In this document: positions 50,656-59,847 of the stretch, piece by piece
How the letters are laid out: each line of letters starts with the position of its first letter
How positions within the stretch are numbered: position 1 is the first letter of the stretch
Source: Chloroflexi bacterium AL-N1
GTDB lineage: Bacteria > Chloroflexota > Chloroflexia > Chloroflexales > Roseiflexaceae
Length of the DNA stretch: 64,000 nucleotides
NCBI GenBank assembly: GCA_013122435.1
Contig: WYDT01000010.1
Coordinates: forward strand, 62,001-126,000
Direction: 5' to 3'
Notes under the pieces: generated by a model
The model's input: the letters and a program-made list of their open reading frames with translations, nothing else
Told to the model about the DNA's origin: nothing
Databases searched by the model: none
Program-made: the position numbers and the translations under genes

Positions 50656-51702
50656 ATGGATGATTCCGCTGCGATCTCTCTGCTAGAGCGCATGATCAAT
50701 ATTCGCAGTGTTTCTACTCACGAGGGACCACTGGCCCAATTTCTTGTCGATCAGATGGCACAACTCGGGTTTCGTAGCTATCTCGATGAAGCCGGTAATG
50801 CGGTAGGTGAGGCAGGCACCGGACCGACCGTTGTGTTGTTGGGGCATATTGACACTGTTCCTGGTGATATACCAGTACGTGTGGAGAATGGCCGTTTGTA
50901 TGGACGTGGTGCGGTGGATGCCAAGGGGCCGTTTGCGACCTTTGTTGCTGCGGCCGCTCGTGTGTTGGCGCGTGGTACACTTCCTGTGCATCTCGTGCTG
51001 GTTGGTGCGGTTGAAGAGGAGGTACCCTCCTCAAAAGGTGCACATCATGTGGTCAATCGCTATGAGCCTACAGCTTGTGTCATTGGCGAACCAAGTGGGT
51101 GGGAGCGTCTCACGCTTGGCTACAAGGGCCGCTTGCTTATCAATGGGCGTTGGGAGCAGCACACGGCGCATAGTGCCGGTCGAGAAGTCGCAGTAGCTGA
51201 ACGCGCGGTTGCTTTCTGGAACATGGTGCATGGCTATTGTACGCACTACAATGCAGACAAGCGGCGCTTATTTGATCAGCTTCAATCTTCGCTACAGGCT
51301 ATTCGCTCCGCTACCGATCACTTAACCGATTGGGCTGAATTGACGATTGGCTTGCGTCTGCCTCTGGGAGTGAGTCCTGATGATCTTGTCTACACATTTA
51401 CTGAACAAGCAGATGGTGGTGCGTTGCACTTTGCAGGTGGATGCTACGCTTATCTGGGTGACAAAAGCAATGCGTTGGTGCGTGCCTTCCTTAAAGGCGT
51501 GCGCTCGGCTGGCGGGAAGCCTGGCTTTCTGGTCAAAACGGGTACCTCGGATATGAATGTGGTTGGACCGGTCTGGAATTGCCCCATCCTTGCGTATGGC
51601 CCAGGTGACTCTCATCTTGACCATACCCCAGACGAGCATATCGAACTTGCTGAATATCTCCAGGCCATTCGAGTGCTGGAAGTGGCTCTGGAGCGACTAT
51701 AG
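50656..51702 (+). CDS. lysK: LysK-like [LysW]-lysine hydrolase / M20 deacetylase
   Basis: A zinc-dependent M20 peptidase of 348 residues. [15 protein letters not shown] (about 59-73, metal His and Asp), [12 protein letters not shown] (about 83-94), and the general base [13 protein letters not shown] (about 117-129) are clear. The compact length and SSKGAHHV fit the LysK group, which releases lysine or ornithine from the LysW carrier, better than DapE or ArgE. No lysW or other LysW-pathway gene is in the window, so the substrate remains unproven. Confidence 0.8.
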   Translation: MDDSAAISLLERMINIRSVSTHEGPLAQFLVDQMAQLGFRSYLDEAGNAVGEAGTGPTVVLLGHIDTVPGDIPVRVENGRLYGRGAVDAKGPFATFVAAAARVLARGTLPVHLVLVGAVEEEVPSSKGAHHVVNRYEPTACVIGEPSGWERLTLGYKGRLLINGRWEQHTAHSAGREVAVAERAVAFWNMVHGYCTHYNADKRRLFDQLQSSLQAIRSATDHLTDWAELTIGLRLPLGVSPDDLVYTFTEQADGGALHFAGGCYAYLGDKSNALVRAFLKGVRSAGGKPGFLVKTGTSDMNVVGPVWNCPILAYGPGDSHLDHTPDEHIELAEYLQAIRVLEVALERL

Positions 51703-51908
51703 CTTGTAGATTTTTTTGTAACGATATGCTGTTGATGAGTCGTTTCATCCTTTTGTAATCACTTAGATTGCTTGTTTGGTTTATTTTGTACAAAAGAATT
51801 CTCTCTGCTTTGTATGAAATAACCGTAGCAAAGAGCCCTCTTTTTACTTATCCTCGAATCTTGTAATCACTGTTGCGTTTTATTTTCATACAATAGTGCA
51901 AAGATGCT

Positions 51909-51944
51909 ACGCCGGGTGCAACTATGGTTGTACTATTCCGGCGT
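51909..51944 (+). other. Strong hairpin upstream of glnA
   Basis: ACGCCGG / CCGGCGT arms with an inner GTGCAAC/GTTGTAC stem, followed by TATCTTTAT. It may be a terminator after lysK or a leader structure for glnA; the U run is weak. The remainder of this 339-bp gap is AT-rich with a second inverted repeat at 51980. Confidence 0.45.
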
Positions 51945-51979
51945 TATCTTTATAGCACATAATAGCACGTTCTTATTGG

Positions 51980-52000
51980 ATCGACTCAACGTGAGTCGAT
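51980..52000. promoter_or_regulatory. Inverted repeat before glnA, possible operator
   Basis: Perfect nine-base arms ATCGACTCA / TGAGTCGAT with a three-base centre, 41 bp upstream of the glnA ATG. The position suits a repressor site or a leader hairpin; the binding protein is unknown. Confidence 0.4.
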
Positions 52001-52041
52001 GGTAGTGGTCGCCATTGAGCGATGTTTAGGAGGATTCTTGC

Positions 52042-53478
52042 ATGGCTACGAAGTCAACTCCAGATGCCAAAGCAGTGCTTGACATGATTAGGGAGAACGA
52101 CATCCAGATGGTGGATGTGCGCTTCACAGATATGCCAGGTACTTGGCAACATTTTTCAGTACCAGCCAGTGTATTTAGTGAGAGTGACTTCACTGATGGC
52201 ATGGGTTTTGACGGATCATCGATTCGTGGATTTCAGACGATCAACGAAAGCGACATGCTCGTTTTCCCTGATCCTGGGACGGCCTTTATTGATCCAGCGC
52301 TCAGAATTCCTACCCTGGTCCTTACCTGCGACATTCGAGACCCTATCACGGGCGAGCCCTATTCGCGTGACCCACGCTATATCGCACGTAAAGCAGAAGC
52401 CTATCTGACAAAGACGGGTATTGCTGATACGGCTTACTTTGGACCTGAGGCAGAATTTTTCCTTTTTAATGATGTACGTTTCGATCAAACACCCAATGCT
52501 GGTTATTATTTTATCGATAGTGAAGAGGCCATCTGGAACAGTGGTTCAGATCAAGATGGTATAAACCAGGGGTATCGTCCACGTCACAAGGAGGGGTATT
52601 TTCCCTGTCCACCTACGGATAAACTGCAGGATGTTCGATCACAGATTGTGTTGAACATGATGTCAGTGGGTATTGATGTAGAAGTGCATCACCACGAAGT
52701 TGCAACTGCGGGTCAGTGTGAGATCGATATGCGCTTTCAGCCCTTGTTGCAGATGGCAGACCATCTGATGTTGTACAAGTATATCGTGAAGACGACTGCG
52801 TATGATATGGGATATAGCGCGACGTTTATGCCTAAGCCCATCTTTGGTGATAACGGGAGTGGTATGCACTGCCACCAGAGTCTGTGGAAGTCTGGTGAAC
52901 CACTCTTCTTTGATGAGACCGGGTATGCGTTGTTGTCGGAAACAGCGCGACACTATATCGGTGGTATTCTCGCGCATGCACCCGCACTCTTAGCGTTCTG
53001 TGCGCCGACTGCCAATAGTTATCGTCGTCTTGTGCCTGGTTTTGAAGCGCCAATCAACCTGGTGTATTCGATGCGAAACCGGTCGGCAGCAGTACGTATT
53101 CCGACCTACTCAAGTGCACCCAAGGCCCGCCGTATCGAGTTCCGTGCGCCCGATCCAATGGCCAACCCATATCTCGCTTTCTCAGCAATGCTCATGGCAG
53201 GTCTGGATGGTGTCAGAAACAAAATTGAGCCACCCGCACCACTCGATGTCGATATCTATGATTTATCGCCGGCAGAGAAAGCTGGTATTCGTGCCACACC
53301 TGGTTCTTTGGCTGAGTCCCTTGATGCATTGGAAGAAGATAATGCTTTCTTGATGGAAGGAAATGTCTTTACTGAAGATGTGATCAGCACGTATCTTGAC
53401 TACAAGCGTACGACCGAGGTGTTACCACTGGCGTTACGACCACATCCTTACGAATTCTATCTTTACTATGACGCATAA
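52042..53478 (+). CDS. glnA: Glutamine synthetase type I
   Basis: Makes glutamine from glutamate, ammonia and ATP; dodecameric and cytoplasmic. The 478-residue chain has the beta-grasp GFDGSSIRGFQ (about 52-62), YFGPEAEFFLF (about 132-142), ATFMPKPIFGDNGSGMHCHQS (about 265-285) and RSAAVRIP (about 346-353). DIYDLSPAE near residue 408 contains the tyrosine that is adenylylated in GSI-beta enzymes. AGGAGGATT precedes the start. The ammonium transporter gene lies downstream. Confidence 0.97.
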   Translation: MATKSTPDAKAVLDMIRENDIQMVDVRFTDMPGTWQHFSVPASVFSESDFTDGMGFDGSSIRGFQTINESDMLVFPDPGTAFIDPALRIPTLVLTCDIRDPITGEPYSRDPRYIARKAEAYLTKTGIADTAYFGPEAEFFLFNDVRFDQTPNAGYYFIDSEEAIWNSGSDQDGINQGYRPRHKEGYFPCPPTDKLQDVRSQIVLNMMSVGIDVEVHHHEVATAGQCEIDMRFQPLLQMADHLMLYKYIVKTTAYDMGYSATFMPKPIFGDNGSGMHCHQSLWKSGEPLFFDETGYALLSETARHYIGGILAHAPALLAFCAPTANSYRRLVPGFEAPINLVYSMRNRSAAVRIPTYSSAPKARRIEFRAPDPMANPYLAFSAMLMAGLDGVRNKIEPPAPLDVDIYDLSPAEKAGIRATPGSLAESLDALEEDNAFLMEGNVFTEDVISTYLDYKRTTEVLPLALRPHPYEFYLYYDA

Positions 53479-53511
53479 ACGATAGATGGTGTCGTAGAAA
53501 CACTGTATTTG

Positions 53512-53551
53512 CAAAAGCTACCCATTGTTGTGTGGTGATGGGTAGCTTTTG
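53512..53551 (+). terminator. Terminator of glnA
   Basis: Thirteen-base perfect stem AAAAGCTACCCAT / ATGGGTAGCTTTT with a short loop. Confidence 0.9.
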
Positions 53552-54200
53552 TGTGCTCCTGCGAACTGCCGATCTCTGAAAATATGGGATAAGCTCGTAT
53601 TCTTTGTATAAAATGTACAGGTGTAGATATGGCTTGTTCAAAGCTTGATTTGCCAGAATGACGCGTAATTGTGACCAGTTAATCTTATGTTTTGTGCATT
53701 TTCGACAAATTTAGGCTGTAACTTTCAGATTGTCTGTCCGTAGCGTGGTTAAAAGCCACGTGTATCATGGGTAGAAGTCTCTAAACTCTCCAAAGTTCAT
53801 CTGCGCGCAGTCGCAATCTTAACATAAGCGATCACAGTCGATCCCGATCCAATATTTTGTAGTATGTGAATCAACGGCCTGAATACAGCTGTTTATAATA
53901 TTATTGCAGGACAAGGGGAAACCCAGGTTCAGGTACAGTCGTATAGCCTTCTGGTTCTCTTGGGGTTATTGAAGTCATATGCGTCTACCTGAACTCAATA
54001 CCGTTGTTTTGTCGCCCTTATAACGCTACACAATGTTTTGTGTCATCACTGTCGTGTTTTTGCCCACACTACAGTTTCTGTTATGAGTCCTCTGAACATA
54101 CTTGTGCTAGTGCATAAGCGGCGCGTAAACATACATGGCAGTAGCTCATTGGAAATGGTTCAAACAATACGCTATCTTGCATTAAGGAGGGGGCATTAAG
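53552..54200. other. Intergenic region upstream of amt
   Basis: About 650 bp without an open frame worth calling. It contains a small hairpin (CGTGG / CCACG near 53740), a TATAAT at 53894-53899 without a convincing -35, and the AAGGAGGG ribosome binding site of amt. Such a long leader before a nitrogen gene leaves room for regulation, but I see no recognised riboswitch. Confidence 0.5.
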
Positions 54201-55637
54201 ATGCTCAAACGAAGACACAAATTGATGCTTGTTCTCGGTGCCGTCATTGGTTTGTTGATGGTCACAAGTGGGGGCGCTTTCGCGCAGGACGACGGGCCTG
54301 ATGTGGCTGAACTCGCTACGGCAATGAATACGTTGTGGCTGTTACTGGCGGCATTTCTGGTCTTTTTTATGCAAGCTGGCTTCGCCATGGTCGAGTCCGG
54401 TTTCACACGCTCGAAAAGTACGGTCAATATTTTGATGAAAAATCTGATGGATTTTTCAGTGGCTGCACTTGTTTTCTGGGCGATTGGCTGGGGTATTGCT
54501 TATGGCAACAGCATTGGTGGTCTCTTTGGTGGAAGCGATTTCTTTGTCGGTTTTGACCCAGCCGAAACGGGTGAACCGAAACTGGCGAGTTGGTTGTTCC
54601 AGGTCGTGTTTGCTGGAACGGCGGCGACGATTGTCTCTGGAGCGATGGCAGAGCGCACCAAATTCACATCCTACCTCATTTACACCTTCTTCATTTCGTT
54701 GTTCATCTATCCGGTTGTAGTTCACTGGGTGTGGAGTGGCGCCGGTTGGTTGAACGATTACGATGCTACTACGGTAGGCGATTGGGGCTTTACTGATTTT
54801 GCTGGTAGTACGGTTGTGCATAGTGTTGGTGGCTGGGCAGCACTCATGGGTGCTATTTTCCTTGGACCACGGCTGGGTAGATTTGGTCCCAATGGCGAGC
54901 CACGCGCTATTCCTGGGCATAACATGGCACTGGGTGCGCTCGGTGTGTTCATTCTCTGGTTTGGCTGGTATGGCTTTAACCCTGGTAGCCAACTGGCACT
55001 CTCTTCGCAGTCCGATGCAAATGCGGTAGCCCTGGTTGCGACGACCACCACACTGGCTGCGGCGGCAGGTGCTGTGGGTGCGATGTTCACCACTTGGTTC
55101 AGGAGTGGCAAACCAGAAATGAGCATGACCTTTAACGGTGCGCTCGGTGGTCTGGTGGCCATTACGGCTCCATGTGCGTATGTTTCGCCACTGGCCGCAG
55201 TCATTATTGGTCTTGTTGCTGGCCCGCTGATTGTGTTCTCGTCAGGCTGGCTTGAGTCGTTCAAGATCGACGATCCGGTTGGTGCGGTTCCTGTACATCT
55301 GGTCAATGGAGTATGGGGTACGCTGGCGGTTGGGCTGTTTGCCTCAGTCGAAGGTAATACAGGTACGCTGGGTCTGTTCTACGGTGGTGGTGCGACGCTC
55401 TTAATCGCACAGGTCGTAGGTGTTATTGCGATTGGTGCGTGGACAGCAGCTACTGCGGCGTTGATGTTCTTCCTGATCAAGCTTGCCATAGGCTTGCGTA
55501 TTAGTCCTGAGCAGGAAGCGGTTGGATTGGATGTTCATACACACGGTACATCAGCGTACCCGGATATCATCCCGATGCCTGAAACAACAGATGTTCCCAA
55601 ACCAGTGGTAGGTGGAGCCAAGGTTCCCGCCAATTAG
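54201..55637 (+). CDS. amt: Ammonium transporter Amt
   Basis: Trimeric channel for ammonium uptake. The 478-residue protein has a cleavable signal-like N-terminus (about residues 7-29) and eleven membrane helices. FMQAGFAMVESGFTRSKS (about 56-73), DFAGSTVVHSVGGWAAL (about 195-211, first pore His) and VHLVNGVWGTLAVGLF (about 363-378, second pore His) are typical. No PII (glnK) gene is adjacent, unlike most amt loci. Convergent with the Rrf2 gene across a shared terminator. Confidence 0.96.
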   Translation: MLKRRHKLMLVLGAVIGLLMVTSGGAFAQDDGPDVAELATAMNTLWLLLAAFLVFFMQAGFAMVESGFTRSKSTVNILMKNLMDFSVAALVFWAIGWGIAYGNSIGGLFGGSDFFVGFDPAETGEPKLASWLFQVVFAGTAATIVSGAMAERTKFTSYLIYTFFISLFIYPVVVHWVWSGAGWLNDYDATTVGDWGFTDFAGSTVVHSVGGWAALMGAIFLGPRLGRFGPNGEPRAIPGHNMALGALGVFILWFGWYGFNPGSQLALSSQSDANAVALVATTTTLAAAAGAVGAMFTTWFRSGKPEMSMTFNGALGGLVAITAPCAYVSPLAAVIIGLVAGPLIVFSSGWLESFKIDDPVGAVPVHLVNGVWGTLAVGLFASVEGNTGTLGLFYGGGATLLIAQVVGVIAIGAWTAATAALMFFLIKLAIGLRISPEQEAVGLDVHTHGTSAYPDIIPMPETTDVPKPVVGGAKVPAN

Positions 55638-55653
55638 AACATATTTACCATGC

Positions 55654-55692
55654 AAAGGCGCGTAGTTGTGTTCATCACTACGCGCCTTTTTG
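55654..55692. terminator. Bidirectional terminator between amt and the Rrf2 gene
   Basis: Perfect stem AAGGCGCGTAGT / ACTACGCGCCTT with TTTTTG on the plus strand; also ends the minus-strand gene. Confidence 0.9.
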
Positions 55693-55708
55693 CTTTGTGA
55701 AAAACATA

Positions 55709-56149
55709 TTAGATGTAGTACATTAATTCGTCTTTGCGTTGTTGTTTTCGTTGGCAGAGATCTTCCAGCGTGAGACCTGCCAGCTGGTGTTGGAGTACAT
55801 CACGTGTTTCGCACCACACCTCGCGGATAAGATCACGATCCGTCGAGTCGATTGGTGCAAGATTGTCATGTAGGGTGTCGGTAGGAAGCAATGGTCCTTC
55901 TAACGCAGTTAAGGCATCCAGAATACTAATCTTCTCTGGTGGGCGTGCAAGACGATGTCCTCCTTGCGGGCCGCGTAAGCTTTCAATCAATCCAGCTTTA
56001 CGTAATAGAATCAGGATCTGATTGAGATAATTCTCATCGATGCCCTGTCGTGTGTGAATATCGCGGCTCTGAATGGGTCCTTCGCCATATCGTTGTGCGA
56101 GGTCGAAGAGTGCACGCAACCCGTATTCACCTTTACTTGAAATACGCAT
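55709..56149 (-). CDS. Rrf2-family transcriptional regulator
   Basis: A 146-residue winged-helix regulator: MRISSKGEYGLRALFDLAQRYGEGPIQSRDI, then IDENYLNQILILLRKAGLIESLRGPQGGHRLAR (about 38-70), a near-perfect Rrf2 domain. Only one Cys (VWCETRD) is present in the sensing region, so it lacks the three-Cys Fe-S set of IscR and resembles CymR-type members. It is downstream of larE on the same strand. Its regulon cannot be read; sulfur metabolism is plausible given larE and CymR. Confidence 0.88.
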   Translation of the reverse strand: MRISSKGEYGLRALFDLAQRYGEGPIQSRDIHTRQGIDENYLNQILILLRKAGLIESLRGPQGGHRLARPPEKISILDALTALEGPLLPTDTLHDNLAPIDSTDRDLIREVWCETRDVLQHQLAGLTLEDLCQRKQQRKDELMYYI

Positions 56150-56224
56150 AATATTGTACGAATCCATACTTTTGTGAAATAGTGCTGTCGGGTATGACCA
56201 TTTCACGGTGCTTTACCAAAAAAA

Positions 56225-57055
56225 CTACACAATCAGCATAATGTCCTGTGATTGTGGGGCTTCATTCATGCTGCCACTACGAAATCCCTGAAGATCGAGC
56301 GTGACATAGGTGTATCCCAATTCTTTCAAGTGGTGCACGATCGTTTCACGGTGCTCAACCACCCGTTGGATCATATCAAGTGGCACTTCAATTCGGGCGA
56401 TAGTATCGTGGTGGCGCACACGAAATTGAGTAAACCCCAGGCCACGGAGAAAGCGCTCTGCGTCGTCAAGTGTGTGTAACTTATCAGCGGTAACACGCTC
56501 GCCATAGGCGATCCGTGAAGACAAGCACGCATATGATGGCTTATTCCAGTTGGGAAGCTGGAGCCGACGTGCTAACTCTCGAATTTCAGTTTTGCCAATA
56601 TCTGTCTCAATCAGCGGACTGCGTATCTGGAACTCTGCAGCAGCTTGATGCCCCGGTCGATGTGTGCCAACATCATCAGCCATAGCACCGTACACAATCA
56701 CACTAAGTCCTAATTGCTGGGCCAGCGGTTCTAGCTCGGTGAAGAGTGTTTTTTTGCAGTGATAGCAGCGGTCTGGTTGATTGCTTGCGTAAGCTTCATC
56801 TTGCAATTCGTTGGTCTGGACCACAATATGCTGGCATCCAATCCATGCCGCAAGCTCCTGCGCCTGTGCTAACTCTTCATGTGGATAGGTCTCCGAATCC
56901 GCTGTGGCAGCAATAGCTCGATCTCCGAGTACATCATAGGCGACTTTGAGGAGTAGCGTGCTGTCAACTCCCCCAGAGAACGCGACCAGAACCGAGTTGA
57001 GTGAGTGCAGGTGTTCTTGTAGATGGAGATATTTTTCTTCAAGTGTGACCATCAT
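56225..57055 (-). CDS. larE: LarE-like ATP-dependent sacrificial sulfur transferase
   Basis: A PP-loop ATP pyrophosphatase of 276 residues. VLVAFSGGVDSTLLLKVAYD holds the PP loop; DRCYHCKKTLF and KPSYACLSSRIAYGE (with the Cys matching the sulfur-donor position of LarE) are typical. LarE donates its own cysteine sulfur to build the nickel-pincer cofactor of lactate racemase. larA, larB and larC are not in the window, so this role is inferred. The ATG at 57055 with TAGG upstream is preferred over a GTG eight codons earlier. Confidence 0.86.
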   Translation of the reverse strand: MMVTLEEKYLHLQEHLHSLNSVLVAFSGGVDSTLLLKVAYDVLGDRAIAATADSETYPHEELAQAQELAAWIGCQHIVVQTNELQDEAYASNQPDRCYHCKKTLFTELEPLAQQLGLSVIVYGAMADDVGTHRPGHQAAAEFQIRSPLIETDIGKTEIRELARRLQLPNWNKPSYACLSSRIAYGERVTADKLHTLDDAERFLRGLGFTQFRVRHHDTIARIEVPLDMIQRVVEHRETIVHHLKELGYTYVTLDLQGFRSGSMNEAPQSQDIMLIV

Positions 57056-57216
57056 TTTATTACCTAATTGTTGAGTCACCTACTCAAGATCATACCATCT
57101 CACTCTGATGGAGTCAAACAGAGCAGAAGCGTAATAGCCCATCAGGGCAGTGTACAGATAATTATGGTCCACTTCTGAAAGCTGTGCACCACCCTACTGG
57201 AGCAGTACTTATATCA

Positions 57217-58482
57217 CTACGGGTAAATCGACCGACTAATTGCGGCATCAGCGACTCGTCGGACAGCCAATAAATAGGCGGCCATTCGTAAAGAAACCTG
57301 GTGTTCTTCGGCGGTGGCGTAGACCTGCTGAAAGGCATTCACCATAATACGCTCAAGCTTGGCATTAACGTCGACTTCTTCCCAAAAGAACGATTGTAGA
57401 CCCTGAACCCACTCAAAATAACTGACAGTTACGCCACCAGCATTGGCCAGAATATCGGGGATGACGGTTATACCGCGTTCCTGGAAGATGGCATCAGCTT
57501 CGGGTGTGGTTGGTCCGTTGGCGCCTTCGATGATGACACTGGCATGGATGCGTGCGGCATTCTTGCTGGTCAGTTGGTTTTCCAGTGCGGCAGGGATCAG
57601 GATGTCGCATGGCAACTCGAGTAGCTCAGCATGGCCAATCTGCTCAACGCCATCAATAGGACAGCCTTCGAGCATGCGCCGTGGGTGATTACGTACATAG
57701 TGTTGCATTGCATCAATACGGAGACCTTTCTGACACAGGTAGCCGCCGCTGGCATCGCTTACAGCAATCACACGACAGCCCATTTCGGTCAGGAGCTTGG
57801 CGGCGACACCGCCCACATTGCCAAAGCCCTGGACTACAATATCGAGCGTGCGTAGGTCGCGTGCATGTCGTTTGGCCCATTCGCGTACCATCAGGCTTAC
57901 GCCCCGCCCCGTCGCCTCGCTGCGTCCAAGCGAACCGCCAACACCAACCGGCTTGCCAGTAATGACAGGGAGCACGGTGTGGCCCTCGTGCATGGAGATG
58001 GTGTCCATGATCCAGGCCATAATTTGTTCATTGGTATTGACATCGGGTGCTGGGATGTCGCGATCCGGGCCGATCAACACGCTGATTTCAGTGGCGAAAC
58101 GACGGGTTAATCGTTCAAGTTCTCGTGGGGAAAGTAGGGCTGGGTCAATAATGACGCCGCCTTTGGCACCACCATAAGGAATATTCACAAGGGCACATTT
58201 CCAGGTCATCCACATGGCTAAGGCCCGCACTTCGTCAATATCAACCTGGGGATGGAAGCGCACACCGCCTTTGGCTGGGCCGCGATCAAGGTTATGTTGT
58301 ACTCGATAGCCAGTAAGAACCTGTGTAGAGCCATCATCCATGGCGACAGGAAAACTTACGGTGAGTTCGCGTTGTGGGACACGTAAGGTGGCACGGACAC
58401 TTTGCGGCAGATCAAGCAATTCGGCAGCACTGTCGAACTGTTGTTGCGCGATACGAAAGGGATTCTCGCGCTCAGACGTCAT
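57217..58482 (-). CDS. gdhA: Glu/Leu/Phe/Val dehydrogenase, glutamate dehydrogenase type (paralogue 2)
   Basis: A 421-residue paralogue of the enzyme at 25242. It has GPAKGGVRFHPQVDIDEVRALAMWMTWK, NIPYGGAKGGVIIDP and the Rossmann IVVQGFGNVGGVAAK, so it should be catalytic. GGAGGACAA before the ATG at 58482 fixes the start. Being 1.6 kb from amt and near glnA, it may be the form used in nitrogen metabolism. Differences lie mainly in the C-terminal third. Confidence 0.93.
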   Translation of the reverse strand: MTSERENPFRIAQQQFDSAAELLDLPQSVRATLRVPQRELTVSFPVAMDDGSTQVLTGYRVQHNLDRGPAKGGVRFHPQVDIDEVRALAMWMTWKCALVNIPYGGAKGGVIIDPALLSPRELERLTRRFATEISVLIGPDRDIPAPDVNTNEQIMAWIMDTISMHEGHTVLPVITGKPVGVGGSLGRSEATGRGVSLMVREWAKRHARDLRTLDIVVQGFGNVGGVAAKLLTEMGCRVIAVSDASGGYLCQKGLRIDAMQHYVRNHPRRMLEGCPIDGVEQIGHAELLELPCDILIPAALENQLTSKNAARIHASVIIEGANGPTTPEADAIFQERGITVIPDILANAGGVTVSYFEWVQGLQSFFWEEVDVNAKLERIMVNAFQQVYATAEEHQVSLRMAAYLLAVRRVADAAISRSIYP

Positions 58483-58644
58483 TGTCTTGTCCTCCATTCA
58501 TAGGATTGTTTTGCTCTATCGTAATGCTACAAAAGAGACCAGTATACTGGTCGGTTACGTGACAAATGCGAGCGAAACAGTACCACGAAAATAGAATTTA
58601 TGCAATAGGTTTTGGTTAACAGAGTTGTCATCTAGCCGGATATG

Positions 58645-59793
58645 TCACCACTCGGCGATAGAGCCATCGGCGTTGCGCCAGACCGGATTACGCCAACGAT
58701 GGCCTGTTGCGGCAGCGGCCCGAACTTTGTCTTCATCAAGAGTAATGCCGAGACCAGGTGCTGTTGGTCGTGCGACATAGCCATTGGTATACTGAAACAC
58801 GCTGGGATCGATCAGATAGTCCAGCAGATCTGAGCCCTGGTTGTAGTGAATATTAAGGCTTTGTTCTTGAATAAAGGCGTTGGGAGTACAAAAGTCGAGT
58901 TGTAGTGAGGCGGCCAGGGTAATAGGGCCAAGCGGGCAGTGTGGTGCAACTGCGACATCATACGCTTCAGCCATTGCAGCGATTTTGCGGGCTTCCCAGA
59001 TACCGCCGGTGTGGCTGAGGTCTGGTTGGATGATATCCACGCCACCGCTCGCTAACAGAGCTTTGAAGTCCCAGCGTGTATACATGCGTTCTCCTGTCGC
59101 GATGGGTACTGTCGTATGATGTGCAAGTTCTGGTAGTGCTTCGTTGTGTTGTGGCGGCAGAGGTTCTTCGTAGAACATGGGACGATAGGGTTCGAGTGCT
59201 TTCATCAGTGCCTTGACCATGGGTTTGTGCACACGACCGTGGAAATCCAGGCCAATTTCAATGTCATACCCGATTTCCTCACGAAGCGTATCGATTCGTT
59301 CTGCAGCTTCCATGATCTTGCGTTGGTTATCCACCCAGCCCATCTGTGCCGTTGCGTTCATTTTGAGTGCGGTATAGCCAGCCTCGATCCGTTCGTGGGC
59401 TGCTTTGACGAGTTCGTCGGGTGCGTCGCCACCAATCCATGCATAGATCTGCATGCGGTCGCGGACGGCGCCGCCCAGTAATTCGTAGATGGGAACGCCC
59501 AGTTGTTGGCCTTTGATGTCCCACAAAGCTTGTTCGATGCCCGAGATGGCGCTCATGAGCACCGGACCACCACGATAAAACCCTCCCCGATAGAGTGTTT
59601 GCCAGAGGTCTTCGATAGCCGACGCATCTTTATCAATGAGAAAGTCGCTCATTTCTTCGACGGCGGTTTGGACAGTGCGAGCTTTTCCTTCGACTACCGG
59701 CTCACCCCATCCTACAATGCCCTCATCTGTCGTGATTTTGAGAAATAGCCAACGGGGTGGTACCTGAAACAACTCCATCGAGTGAATATACAT
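58645..59793 (-). CDS. dgoD: D-galactonate dehydratase-like enolase-superfamily enzyme
   Basis: Mandelate-racemase-type enzyme of 382 residues, the length of DgoD, which dehydrates D-galactonate to 2-dehydro-3-deoxygalactonate. YRGGFYRGGPVLMSAISGIEQALWDIKG, GVPIYELLGGAVRDR, the metal ligands in GLDFHGRVHKP and FYEEPLPP and the GERMYTRWDFK segment match DgoD closely. AGGAGAG precedes the ATG. The gene stands alone: no kinase, aldolase or transporter for galactonate is adjacent. Confidence 0.87.
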   Translation of the reverse strand: MYIHSMELFQVPPRWLFLKITTDEGIVGWGEPVVEGKARTVQTAVEEMSDFLIDKDASAIEDLWQTLYRGGFYRGGPVLMSAISGIEQALWDIKGQQLGVPIYELLGGAVRDRMQIYAWIGGDAPDELVKAAHERIEAGYTALKMNATAQMGWVDNQRKIMEAAERIDTLREEIGYDIEIGLDFHGRVHKPMVKALMKALEPYRPMFYEEPLPPQHNEALPELAHHTTVPIATGERMYTRWDFKALLASGGVDIIQPDLSHTGGIWEARKIAAMAEAYDVAVAPHCPLGPITLAASLQLDFCTPNAFIQEQSLNIHYNQGSDLLDYLIDPSVFQYTNGYVARPTAPGLGITLDEDKVRAAAATGHRWRNPVWRNADGSIAEW

Positions 59794-59847
59794 GGTTGCT
59801 CTCCTATGATCGTGGCAAAGATACTCCCATATTGTATCAATAATTGT

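Noticed and set aside
51909..51944. A known riboswitch before glnA
   Set aside because: The hairpin does not contain the conserved segments of the glnA (downstream-peptide) motif or any other riboswitch I can recognise.
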